Positions 32,796-40,536 of a DNA stretch of 43,576 nucleotides are shown one piece after another. The DNA lies in NCBI GenBank assembly GCA_964342675.1, contig CAYFFR010000008.1, forward strand, positions 1-43,576. The letters run 5' to 3'. Numbering within the stretch: position 1 is the stretch's first letter; the number at the start of each line of letters is the position of its first letter. The notes under the pieces are model-generated. The model was not told the origin of the DNA. It ran no database searches and saw only the letters and a list, made by a program, of their open reading frames with translations. The translations under genes and the position numbers were made by a program. Source of the DNA: MED-G82 sp964342675. GTDB lineage: Bacteria; Pseudomonadota; Gammaproteobacteria; Magnimaribacterales; D2472.

Positions 32796-35114
32796 TTAAA
32801 ACTGATATCTGATATCGACGCCCACTGTTCTTCCAGGAGCAAAATACGTAACATTTAACATTCCAAATGGAGGGCCAAAAGGAATATTAGTATATGAATA
32901 CTCTTCATCACGTAGATTCTTCACCCAAAAGACAAGATCAAAATTATCACTTGGCGCCATAATTACGCGAGCATTTGTAACATTTCTTCCTTTATGAAAA
33001 CTATGTTCATATCTTGGATCCATAGAATTGTAAGGGAACGCATAATGATCAGACATGCTTTCATGGTCTAATCTGAGAGTCCAATTAGAGAAATCTCTTT
33101 CATAAGTTAAGAACCATGTATGTTCTGGAGAATAAGGAAATGCTTCTAAGGCGAATCCATCTGCTGCAATATTCCTTCCAGTATAACCACCAATGTCTAA
33201 CCAACCATAATTTACACTTAGTCTAGAAGCATCTGAAAGATAAGCAGTCATCTCTAATTCAAGACCATCAATTTCAGCAGAAGCATTTAACACTTCACTT
33301 GCTACTGCGCCTTGTGCATTAAAGTAAGCTACTTGCATATCATCATGCTCATTCATGAAGTATGCAGCGTTAAGTGAAAATTTGTTATCAAAGTAAACCC
33401 CTTTTAAGCCCAGTTCAGTTGACTCAACAGTTTCTGGACCATAAGGGTTGAACCCGTTTACCAATGAGAAAGTTGCAAAATCAACTGCTTCTTCAGCATT
33501 GTATCCACCACCTTTAAATCCTTCAGCAAACTTAACGTATACATTTGTAGAGTCTGATAATTCATGATTAACAATAAATGTAGATGATGTATTATCGAAG
33601 TCTGCGCCTGAAGATGCTGAAACTCCGAAAGCAGCATAGGTTTTATATCCGCTTTTTGTTTCTTCTGTTTCTCTAATACCAGCAGTTATACTAGTTCTGT
33701 CAGTTAATTTGAAATCAATTTGTGCATAATACGCATCAGCATCTGTATCACCAGAATATTGTTGTCCTTCTGGGTTATTCAATGCAAATGGATATTGAGG
33801 GTTATCTGTAAAAGCTTCATCTTCAAATTTAAAGTAACCAAAAACATAGTTAATATTATCAGTAGCTCCTACTAACTGTAGCTCATAACTTTTTGATTCA
33901 TAGTCAGTATCTCTATTTGTATGGAAAATAGGGAATGGGGAGCCATCTAAATCTAAGTAGTCCCACCAATCAAGTTCTCTTTCACCATAAATTGCTTTAA
34001 CTTCACCTAAAGAAGTATCGAAAGAAATCGTAAAACTGGTTCCTACAATATCTGATCTCTCAGAAACTGGTGCATCAGTGCTAGCATTTTCTGATCGATT
34101 TGGATTAACAAATCTCTCTAGGGGCCATAATTCAACTCCTGGAACACCTGGTACTGCATTCACTCCAAATAATGTACTCCAATTAGGAAGCAGCCTTGTA
34201 AGCTGAGCATATGGGGGTGTGTTATCTTGATCGCTTGTATCACGAACTAAATCCCAACTTACGGAATCTCCTTGGTAAGAAAATTGAATTCTGGTAGCTT
34301 TGAGATCAATGGTGTCTAACTCATCAACTTGAATTGGGTTAGAGCCTACAACTCCTTGAGCAGGTGTTAAAGGAGAAGGGTTGTTTTGAACATATCCGCC
34401 TCTATCTTTCCTTAAATAAGTTAATTTAGTAAAGAATTGATCTGTCCAACCAATATCATAGCTAAGCTGTCTTGAAAATAATCCATAGTTACCTACAGTT
34501 ACTTTCGCTTGACCTCCTGCTCCAGAAGGTTTTTTAGTGATAAAGTTGATTGCTCCAGCCAATGCATTCCTTCCATACAGAGTGCCTTGAGGACCACGCA
34601 ACATCTCTACCCTTTCTAAATCCACCATATCAAATAGTGAACCTTGTGTTTTACCTATATATACGCCATCAACATATAAAGCTACAGCGTTCTCCCAAGT
34701 AATAGCAGGGTTCATAGTTGAGTTACCACGAATAGCAATTGTAGTAGCAGTATTATTAGCCGGCGCTCTAATAATATGAACGTTAGGTGACATCTGTTGT
34801 ATATCTTCCAAACTTCTAATATTTAAGTCTTCAATAGTAGATTCTGTTATAGCGGTTACAGCAATTGGAGTTTCTTGTAACGACTCCTCTCTTTTTGAAG
34901 CAGTAACAACTACCTCTTCAATACCGTATGAATCTCCAACTGAAGAACTTGTATCATAAGTTGATACGGAAACAGATCTTGTTTCAGCTTGAGCTGATCC
35001 ACTTTGTGAAGATTGGTTGCCATCATCAGATGAATCAACCACACCTAAAGGCTTGTCAGCAAACACAAAAAGTGGAAGTGTTAAAAATAGTAATCTAATG
35101 TAATTTGTTCTCAT
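32796..35114 (-). CDS. TonB-dependent outer-membrane receptor
   Basis: 772 aa from the ATG at 35114, which has GGGGGA 5 bases upstream; an in-frame ATG at 35156 is less likely. The signal peptide MRTNYIRLLFLTLPLFVFA is followed by a Ser/Gln-rich linker. The plug starts EEVVVTASKREESLQETPIAVT and includes VDLERVEMLRGPQGTLYGRNALAGAINFIT. The beta-barrel ends with VGVDIRYQF, a terminal aromatic typical for outer-membrane insertion. It actively imports a large or hydrophobic ligand. The CirA/Fiu-like 'ETPIAVTAI' class often lies beside catabolic genes for terpenoids and steroids, and its place in the catabolic block suggests that substrate. Confidence 0.95.
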   Translation of the reverse strand: MRTNYIRLLFLTLPLFVFADKPLGVVDSSDDGNQSSQSGSAQAETRSVSVSTYDTSSSVGDSYGIEEVVVTASKREESLQETPIAVTAITESTIEDLNIRSLEDIQQMSPNVHIIRAPANNTATTIAIRGNSTMNPAITWENAVALYVDGVYIGKTQGSLFDMVDLERVEMLRGPQGTLYGRNALAGAINFITKKPSGAGGQAKVTVGNYGLFSRQLSYDIGWTDQFFTKLTYLRKDRGGYVQNNPSPLTPAQGVVGSNPIQVDELDTIDLKATRIQFSYQGDSVSWDLVRDTSDQDNTPPYAQLTRLLPNWSTLFGVNAVPGVPGVELWPLERFVNPNRSENASTDAPVSERSDIVGTSFTISFDTSLGEVKAIYGERELDWWDYLDLDGSPFPIFHTNRDTDYESKSYELQLVGATDNINYVFGYFKFEDEAFTDNPQYPFALNNPEGQQYSGDTDADAYYAQIDFKLTDRTSITAGIRETEETKSGYKTYAAFGVSASSGADFDNTSSTFIVNHELSDSTNVYVKFAEGFKGGGYNAEEAVDFATFSLVNGFNPYGPETVESTELGLKGVYFDNKFSLNAAYFMNEHDDMQVAYFNAQGAVASEVLNASAEIDGLELEMTAYLSDASRLSVNYGWLDIGGYTGRNIAADGFALEAFPYSPEHTWFLTYERDFSNWTLRLDHESMSDHYAFPYNSMDPRYEHSFHKGRNVTNARVIMAPSDNFDLVFWVKNLRDEEYSYTNIPFGPPFGMLNVTYFAPGRTVGVDIRYQF

Positions 35115-35135
35115 TTTTCCCCCAAAAAATAAAGA

Positions 35136-35153
35136 TTTAACCATGATGTTAAA
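35136..35153. promoter_or_regulatory. Inverted repeat, candidate operator of the TonB receptor
   Basis: TTTAAC-CATGAT-GTTAAA has perfect 6-bp arms and lies 22-39 bases upstream of the receptor ATG. This position suits a repressor site. No regulator gene is adjacent, and short AT-rich repeats arise by chance. Confidence 0.35.
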
Positions 35154-35208
35154 CATTTTAAGTGAAAAAGTAAAAAAACTTTACCTAAATTATCAAAGAA
35201 AGTTGATT

Positions 35209-35442
35209 TTAAAGGGATTCTACACGAATTAGTCCATACCTTTTTGAGGTAAATTTGATACTTTTTGTTCTTAGAGCCTGGCTAACTAAAGCAATCATTT
35301 TATTACTATTACCACAGATTATCATTAAAGGAATGTTGTTTTGAAATTGATAACAAAAGTCTAAGACCTCAATTTCTACTTCTTCATGAAGAGTGCCGTG
35401 TAGATCAAGATGGGTAATACCTCTTTCCTCAAAGACTTTCAT
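35209..35442 (-). CDS. Small Smr-domain-like protein
   Basis: 77 aa. THLDLHGTLHEEVEIEVLDFCYQF and IPLMIICGNSNKMIALVSQAL follow the Smr domain (LDLHG and then an I-x-x-G-x-S/G stretch) as a stand-alone short form. Smr domains bind or nick nucleic acids, but whether the stand-alone form is active is unknown. The start ATG is only 8 bases from the divergent P450 start, which leaves almost no room for regulatory DNA. Confidence 0.7.
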   Translation of the reverse strand: MKVFEERGITHLDLHGTLHEEVEIEVLDFCYQFQNNIPLMIICGNSNKMIALVSQALRTKSIKFTSKRYGLIRVESL

Positions 35443-35450
35443 ATTTTACT

Positions 35451-36695
35451 ATGTCCATTATGAATGATAACCAAATATTAAGTGTAGACCATTTCTTTGA
35501 TCCTGGATCAAAAGAATTTATTGATAATCCTAAGCCCACACTTCAAAAACTACTCACAGAATATCCTATAGGCAGATATAACTCATGGGCTGCTTGGGTT
35601 ATTACTGGGCATGAAAATATTACAAATTGTTTGTTAGATAGAAGGTTGTCAACAGATTTTAATTTATGGGAACATGCTCCACCAAGAAAACCTACAGAAG
35701 AGATGGATCCATTTGAGAAGCTTATGAATAATAATCTATTCTTCTTAAACAGGTCTGATCATCTAAGATTGAGGAAGCTTGCTCTCCCTGCATTCTCTCC
35801 AAGGATTATGGAGCAAATGAAAAAAAGATTCTCAGAATTAGTAAAAGAAAGATTTGATGAATTAGATGATCCAGTAGAATTTAATTTTCCAAAAGAAATT
35901 GCAGAAATTATACCCACTCAAGCAATAGCTAGCTTGGTTGGAATACCCAGAGATAAATTTCCAATTTTTGATTCACTAGCTTATGGAGTTGTCAGGGGAA
36001 TTAATCCAATGCTGACCCCTGAGGAAAGAAAAGAAGCTATCAGAGGAGTCCCTGCTGGTTTGGAAATGTTAAATGAATTAATAGAATCTAAAAGATCAAA
36101 ACCTAGTGATGACTTTTTATCTGCTCTAATCCTTGCTGAAGAAGAAGGTGAGAAACTTTCTAATTGGGAAATGTGTGCATTGATTGGCGCAGTTCTTGGC
36201 GCAGGATCTGATACAGCTGTAGATCTTCATAGTTACTTAATTAAAGCTTTATTATCTCACCCCGATCAATTAGATGAATTAAAACATGATGAAGATTTAA
36301 TCCAAAATGCAATTTCTGAAACACTCCGTTATGAATCTTCTGGAAAGACTGGTTTAGCTAGATACGCATCTGAAGATATGAATATTTTAAATCAAGACAT
36401 CAAAAAAGGAGAAATGATTCAATTAATTACGAGTACGGCTGGTATGGACTCTGAAATTTACGATAAACCAGAAATATTTGATATTCACAGAAACCATGAT
36501 AAAAGCATTTCTTTTGGTCAAGGACCTCATTATTGCATTGGTGTTACGCTAGTAAGATCTCAAACAGAAGTGATGCTTAAAGAGCTTTTTTCAAGATTCC
36601 CGAATTTAAGCTTAGCAGGCGATCCTAAGTATGATTACAATCATCATAATGCAAGAAGGATGACTGAATTAACTGTTACTACAAATAAAAATTAA
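35451..36695 (+). CDS. Cytochrome P450
   Basis: 414 aa, soluble bacterial type. The I-helix oxygen-activation motif AGSDT is at 251-255, the K-helix ExxR in ISETLRYES, and the heme loop FGQGPHYCIG has the Cys ligand at 362. The substrate is unknown. In a steroid-like setting hydroxylation of a side chain or ring carbon would be logical. It needs a ferredoxin and reductase, which are not in the window. ATG at 35451 (or 35460) without visible ribosome site. It converges with the SDR gene, overlapping by 4 bases. Confidence 0.95.
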   Translation: MSIMNDNQILSVDHFFDPGSKEFIDNPKPTLQKLLTEYPIGRYNSWAAWVITGHENITNCLLDRRLSTDFNLWEHAPPRKPTEEMDPFEKLMNNNLFFLNRSDHLRLRKLALPAFSPRIMEQMKKRFSELVKERFDELDDPVEFNFPKEIAEIIPTQAIASLVGIPRDKFPIFDSLAYGVVRGINPMLTPEERKEAIRGVPAGLEMLNELIESKRSKPSDDFLSALILAEEEGEKLSNWEMCALIGAVLGAGSDTAVDLHSYLIKALLSHPDQLDELKHDEDLIQNAISETLRYESSGKTGLARYASEDMNILNQDIKKGEMIQLITSTAGMDSEIYDKPEIFDIHRNHDKSISFGQGPHYCIGVTLVRSQTEVMLKELFSRFPNLSLAGDPKYDYNHHNARRMTELTVTTNKN

Positions 36696-37570
36696 AAAAT
36701 ATTTGGGTTAGGTAAATCGCTCCTAGACAAAATTGACTCAACTCTATCTTTAAAGGCTTGTTCTGACTTATCACTCCTTGGATTAATCCAATAACTATCT
36801 TTCTTTAATTCCTTAATACAAAATTCTGCTACTTCATCAGGTGAGGTGGTCTCCATTTCAACCCCCATAGACTTCATCATGTTAACCATATCATCAACTG
36901 TAGATATCGGGTGTTCTGGAGCATCAGGGTCTCTGGCTAAAGAATCGGGTCTGTTTCTTTCAGCAGAAAATAAATTTGTTCTAACTGTATGTGGTCCTGG
37001 AAATAATATGGATACGTGTATATTACTCTCAAGTTGTTCTAGCTGAAGTTTTAAAACTTCTGTAATGCTTGAAACAGCGGCTTTTGAAGAAGTATAAATA
37101 GGTGTGCTAGGCAAATTAATAAATGCTCCATTTCCAGAACAAGTGTTTATAACGTGTGAATCTTTCCCATGTTTTAACATATCTGGAATGAAGGCTTGAA
37201 TACCATGAACAACACCCATCACATTGACTCCATATCCCCAGGCCCAATCATTCGTCTTAGTTTCCCAAATTGATTGTAATTCTGCTGGTGCTACTCCTGC
37301 ATTATTAAATAGCAGTTGAACCTCTCCTATTTCATTAAGAACAAACTGATTTAATTTATCCATTGAATTAAAATTTGAAACATCTGCTTGATGAATATGC
37401 ACATCAAACCCATCTTTGCTTAATCTTTCCTTGGCTAGCTCTAAAGCATTTTGTTCTATATCTGATAAAACTACCTTTGCTCCTAATGAAGCTAATTTAG
37501 TCCCAATAGCTAAGCCTACGCCAGAAGCTCCACCGGTTATAACAGAAACTTTATCCGTAAAATCCTTCAT
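36692..37570 (-). CDS. SDR-family dehydrogenase
   Basis: 292 aa, classical SDR with all residues: TGGASGVGLAIG (12-23), NNAGVAP, catalytic Ser in NTCSGNGAF, and YTSSKAA (Tyr-x3-Lys). The N-terminal VVLSDIEQNALE suggests NAD(H) preference (Asp after the second strand). The C-terminus is longer than in minimal SDRs. It probably oxidises a secondary alcohol, perhaps a hydroxysteroid. It lies 6 bases after the acetoacetate-decarboxylase-family gene in the same operon. Confidence 0.92.
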   Translation of the reverse strand: MKDFTDKVSVITGGASGVGLAIGTKLASLGAKVVLSDIEQNALELAKERLSKDGFDVHIHQADVSNFNSMDKLNQFVLNEIGEVQLLFNNAGVAPAELQSIWETKTNDWAWGYGVNVMGVVHGIQAFIPDMLKHGKDSHVINTCSGNGAFINLPSTPIYTSSKAAVSSITEVLKLQLEQLESNIHVSILFPGPHTVRTNLFSAERNRPDSLARDPDAPEHPISTVDDMVNMMKSMGVEMETTSPDEVAEFCIKELKKDSYWINPRSDKSEQAFKDRVESILSRSDLPNPNIF

Positions 37571-37576
37571 TAATTA

Positions 37577-38341
37577 TTACCCATCGTATCTGGAATGCAT
37601 GAAAGGAAGATATGACATTGGATCAACTTCTTGCATGACAGATGCATTGCTAGACGAACCTCCTTCTTCCCAAGTCATAGAGATAATTTCTTCCACTGGC
37701 AAATCAACTACCGGATCCACTGGTGATTCATTCAGAATCAACTCACCGTCAATTTTTTCATGCACAGTTTGTGTTCTATGCATATCAATTTTAACTAGTA
37801 AGGGGTTTTGATCACAGAGTTTGTTTTGCTCACAAGAAGGAAAAACTTTAAAACAAAACACATGGTCAGTAAAATCCTTTGTTTCAATTGACTCAGTAAT
37901 AGTGCCATTGCATTCAATATATTTAATTCCATGTCGTTCAACACTTCCAAAGCATCTTTCACCATCTTTTGATGCTTCAACATTAGCAATTTTTTTTGGC
38001 TCACCGTAAGTTTCTCTACCTCCCACAACTACACCTTCACCTTCCATTGGCATTGTAATTTCATATAAACCCTCTATATCTTTGTATTTACAATTTACAC
38101 CGAAAGTCGCTGCACCAAATTCCATACCATCATTTAAGTCAACAAAAACTCTCGACATGACTACTCGAACCATTGGATCATCGGCAGGCAATAGAGGTTC
38201 AGGAATTAATTGTTCAATTAAGCCTGGTGTGGTTTTATAAAAAACTTTAATGGCTTGCATTTTTGCATCAAAAAACTCTAGGTTATTTTCTGCAGCCGCT
38301 TGAAGCTCTTCTGGTGATTTTATATATCTAAGTTTCGACAT
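37577..38341 (-). CDS. Acetoacetate decarboxylase-family protein
   Basis: 254 aa. VVVGGRETYGEPKKIANVE has the paired Lys116-Lys117 of the ADC fold (Schiff-base Lys115/116 in the clostridial enzyme). EFGAATFGVNCKYKDIEGLYEITMPM and FKVFPSCEQN also fit. The family includes true decarboxylases and homologues acting on larger beta-keto acids. ATG with AGGAG upstream. It lies divergent from the second Rieske oxygenase and ahead of an SDR. Confidence 0.87.
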   Translation of the reverse strand: MSKLRYIKSPEELQAAAENNLEFFDAKMQAIKVFYKTTPGLIEQLIPEPLLPADDPMVRVVMSRVFVDLNDGMEFGAATFGVNCKYKDIEGLYEITMPMEGEGVVVGGRETYGEPKKIANVEASKDGERCFGSVERHGIKYIECNGTITESIETKDFTDHVFCFKVFPSCEQNKLCDQNPLLVKIDMHRTQTVHEKIDGELILNESPVDPVVDLPVEEIISMTWEEGGSSSNASVMQEVDPMSYLPFMHSRYDG

Positions 38342-38396
38342 TTTTTCTCCTGTGTATATGCTGATATGATAACCATATTAATTAATATTTAAAATT

Positions 38397-39395
38397 ATGC
38401 CAAAACTAGAATTTCCTTTTCCCATGCCAAATGGGTGGTTTTGTATCTGTAGATCAGATGAACTCAAAGTGGGTGAAGTCAAATCATTGAAGTTTTGTGA
38501 AAATGAGGTTGTAGCTTTCAGAACTGAAAAAGGTAATGTGAGTGTTTTAGATGCCTATTGCCCTCATTTAGGAGCTCATCTTGGTGAAGGCGGATGTGTT
38601 CACAAAGAAACTATTGAATGTCCTTTCCATGCATGGAGATGGAATGTAGATGGTTCTTGTGCTGAGATACCATATGCAAATAATTTTCCTCCTAAAGCTA
38701 AAGAAACGATAATTAAACCTTATCCATGTGTTGAATTAAATGGCTTTATTTGGGCATGGCATCATCTATTGGGGGAAGGTCCTGCCTTTGAAGTGCCAAA
38801 GCTTGATGGTTTTAATAATGATGATGATAAGTGGGGCAAAGTTCATACATTTGAGTACAAAATTAATACCTGCCTTCAAGAAATTGCAGAAAATGATGTT
38901 GATGCGGCACATTTTCCTAAGGTGCACAGATCACCTAGTCTTCCTGAAACTGATGCTTTTATAGATGGTATTTATAAAAAAACTGTTGCGGAAACTCTTA
39001 TGGATCCAAATAGTGATAGAGTGTCAGAGGAATATAAAAATCCTGATAACGAGATGTTTACAACAACCTTTACTAGAGAATCATGGGGGTTAGGTATCGT
39101 ATTTCTAAGAATGACAAACATACCGCCTTCTGGTGGAGAATATGTAATGGTAAATGCATCTTGTCCTATAGATAATAGGCATTCAATTCTTAGATGGTCG
39201 ATGCGTGTATCTAAAGATATACAGGACGATATAGGTATGGCCATCATTGATGGTATTGCTCATGGAGTCTTAGATGATATGCCTATTTGGGATAATAAAA
39301 GTTATGTAAGGAACCCCATACTATGCGATGGAGATGGGCCCATTCACAAATTTAGAAAATGGGTAAGTCAATTTTATTCTGAAATACCTACATAA
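38397..39395 (+). CDS. Rieske non-heme iron oxygenase (KshA / DAF-36-like)
   Basis: 332 aa. Rieske ligands are C55-x-H57 (AYCPHLGAHLG) and C75-x2-H78 (CPFHAWRW). The iron site is ENDVDAAHFPKVH with Asp169, His172 and His177. IPYANNFPP and PILCDGDGPIHKFRKW are shared with the KshA-like protein at 27947, so the two are distant paralogues. The early WFCICRSDELKVGEVKSLKF resembles the cholesterol 7-desaturase (DAF-36/Neverland) branch. The ATG has no visible ribosome site. It is followed after one base by tdk, which uses a TTG start. Confidence 0.88.
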   Translation: MPKLEFPFPMPNGWFCICRSDELKVGEVKSLKFCENEVVAFRTEKGNVSVLDAYCPHLGAHLGEGGCVHKETIECPFHAWRWNVDGSCAEIPYANNFPPKAKETIIKPYPCVELNGFIWAWHHLLGEGPAFEVPKLDGFNNDDDKWGKVHTFEYKINTCLQEIAENDVDAAHFPKVHRSPSLPETDAFIDGIYKKTVAETLMDPNSDRVSEEYKNPDNEMFTTTFTRESWGLGIVFLRMTNIPPSGGEYVMVNASCPIDNRHSILRWSMRVSKDIQDDIGMAIIDGIAHGVLDDMPIWDNKSYVRNPILCDGDGPIHKFRKWVSQFYSEIPT

Positions 39396-39396
39396 A

Positions 39397-39978
39397 TTGG
39401 CTAAAGTTCATTTTTTCTACTCAACTATGAATGCTGGTAAATCAACAGCATTGTTGCAATCAAATTACAACTACAAAGAGCGAGGGATGGAAACAATTGT
39501 TTTTATTCCAAAAGTTCATGCAGAAGCTAACCAAAACAAAATTACATCAAGAATAGGATTATCAGCTGATGCGAAAGTGATTGATGAGAATACAGACCTT
39601 TATGCAGAAGTTAAAAGTTGTGATAAAAACAAGAAGCTATCATGCGTATTGATAGATGAAGTGCAATTTCTGAATAAGAAACAAGTCCATGAAGTTTGTA
39701 GAATTAGTGATCTACTTAATATTCCTGTTATGTGTTATGGAATCAGAACAGACTTTAGAGGTGATTTGTTTGAGGGTAGTGCCGAGCTTTTAGCTATTGC
39801 TGACAATCTAATTGAATTAAAGACAGTATGCGATTGCGGAAGAAAAGCAACCATGGTGGTGAGGCTTGATAAAAAAGGCAACATTATTACTGAGGGGAAA
39901 AAAATTCAGATCGGTGGCAATGATACATACAAGGTTTACTGTAGAAAGCATTTTAGAGAATTAACTAAGCTTATTTGA
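39397..39978 (+). CDS. tdk: Thymidine kinase (type II)
   Basis: 193 aa. MNAGKST (11-17) is the P-loop. LIDEVQFL is Walker B, YGIRTDFRGDLFEGSAELLAIAD the switch/lasso region, and VCDCG...YCRKHF the zinc ligands. It phosphorylates thymidine in salvage. The start is TTG, one base after the stop of the Rieske gene; the family N-terminus matches from there. The location inside a catabolic block has no obvious functional reason. Confidence 0.95.
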   Translation: MAKVHFFYSTMNAGKSTALLQSNYNYKERGMETIVFIPKVHAEANQNKITSRIGLSADAKVIDENTDLYAEVKSCDKNKKLSCVLIDEVQFLNKKQVHEVCRISDLLNIPVMCYGIRTDFRGDLFEGSAELLAIADNLIELKTVCDCGRKATMVVRLDKKGNIITEGKKIQIGGNDTYKVYCRKHFRELTKLI

Positions 39979-40521
39979 TTCTCTCACCCCCCATTGAAAT
40001 CTCTTAAAGAAATTATAGGATGGATCTTTTGTACCAGGTTTACCGATATGAGCGCCTTCAATCATTGGATGAGTTAAATTAACCTTAGAAGGATCCGATA
40101 CATACACCCAATCAGCATCAACTGCCCTACTAGAGAATTTCCATATTCCATCTCTTTTCTCATACTTATCAAAATATCTGCCACCTATTAATATGTCTGA
40201 AGGATCGTTTTCACCAAGTAATTGATGGAAAGCAATAATATAAGTCTCACCTTCTGCAAAATTTCCATCAATCACTACATTGTGAGTAGTCACGTTATGA
40301 TGAAGAATGCCCATGCCCTTTTGAATATCTGGGAGGATATCGATAAAGTCCATCGCCTTGCCTTTAAAAAAACTACCATGATCATCAAGGGCATCTTCAT
40401 GATAGAGTTGCCTCATTAAATCTTGATCATGACGATCTGCTGCTCTGCAGTATTGGTGGACTAACTCTCTAATAGATTCTTTATCTAATAAAGTTTTAAT
40501 TTTACTTTCTAAATTTTGCAT
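39961..40521 (-). CDS. SnoaL-like (SnoaL_4/dehydratase-fold) protein
   Basis: 186 aa. IRELVHQYCRAADRHDQDLMRQLYHEDALDDHGSFFKG is the signature of the SnoaL_4 group that includes scytalone dehydratase and aromatic-dioxygenase beta-like proteins. Asp-His residues line the putative pocket; HHNVTTHNVVIDG and YFDKYEKRDGIWKF complete the fold. Its substrate is unknown; dehydration or isomerisation of a ring compound is plausible. GGAGG lies 10 bases before the ATG. The divergent flavoprotein starts 15 bases away. Confidence 0.8.
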   Translation of the reverse strand: MQNLESKIKTLLDKESIRELVHQYCRAADRHDQDLMRQLYHEDALDDHGSFFKGKAMDFIDILPDIQKGMGILHHNVTTHNVVIDGNFAEGETYIIAFHQLLGENDPSDILIGGRYFDKYEKRDGIWKFSSRAVDADWVYVSDPSKVNLTHPMIEGAHIGKPGTKDPSYNFFKRFQWGVRESNKLS

Positions 40522-40536
40522 ACTAAGATTTCCTCC

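Noticed and set aside
38375..38388. 14-bp perfect AT-only palindrome (ATATTAATTAATAT) between the ADC-family and Rieske genes.
   Set aside because: It may overlap promoters, but A/T-only palindromes are expected by chance in DNA this AT-rich; no second copy was noticed.
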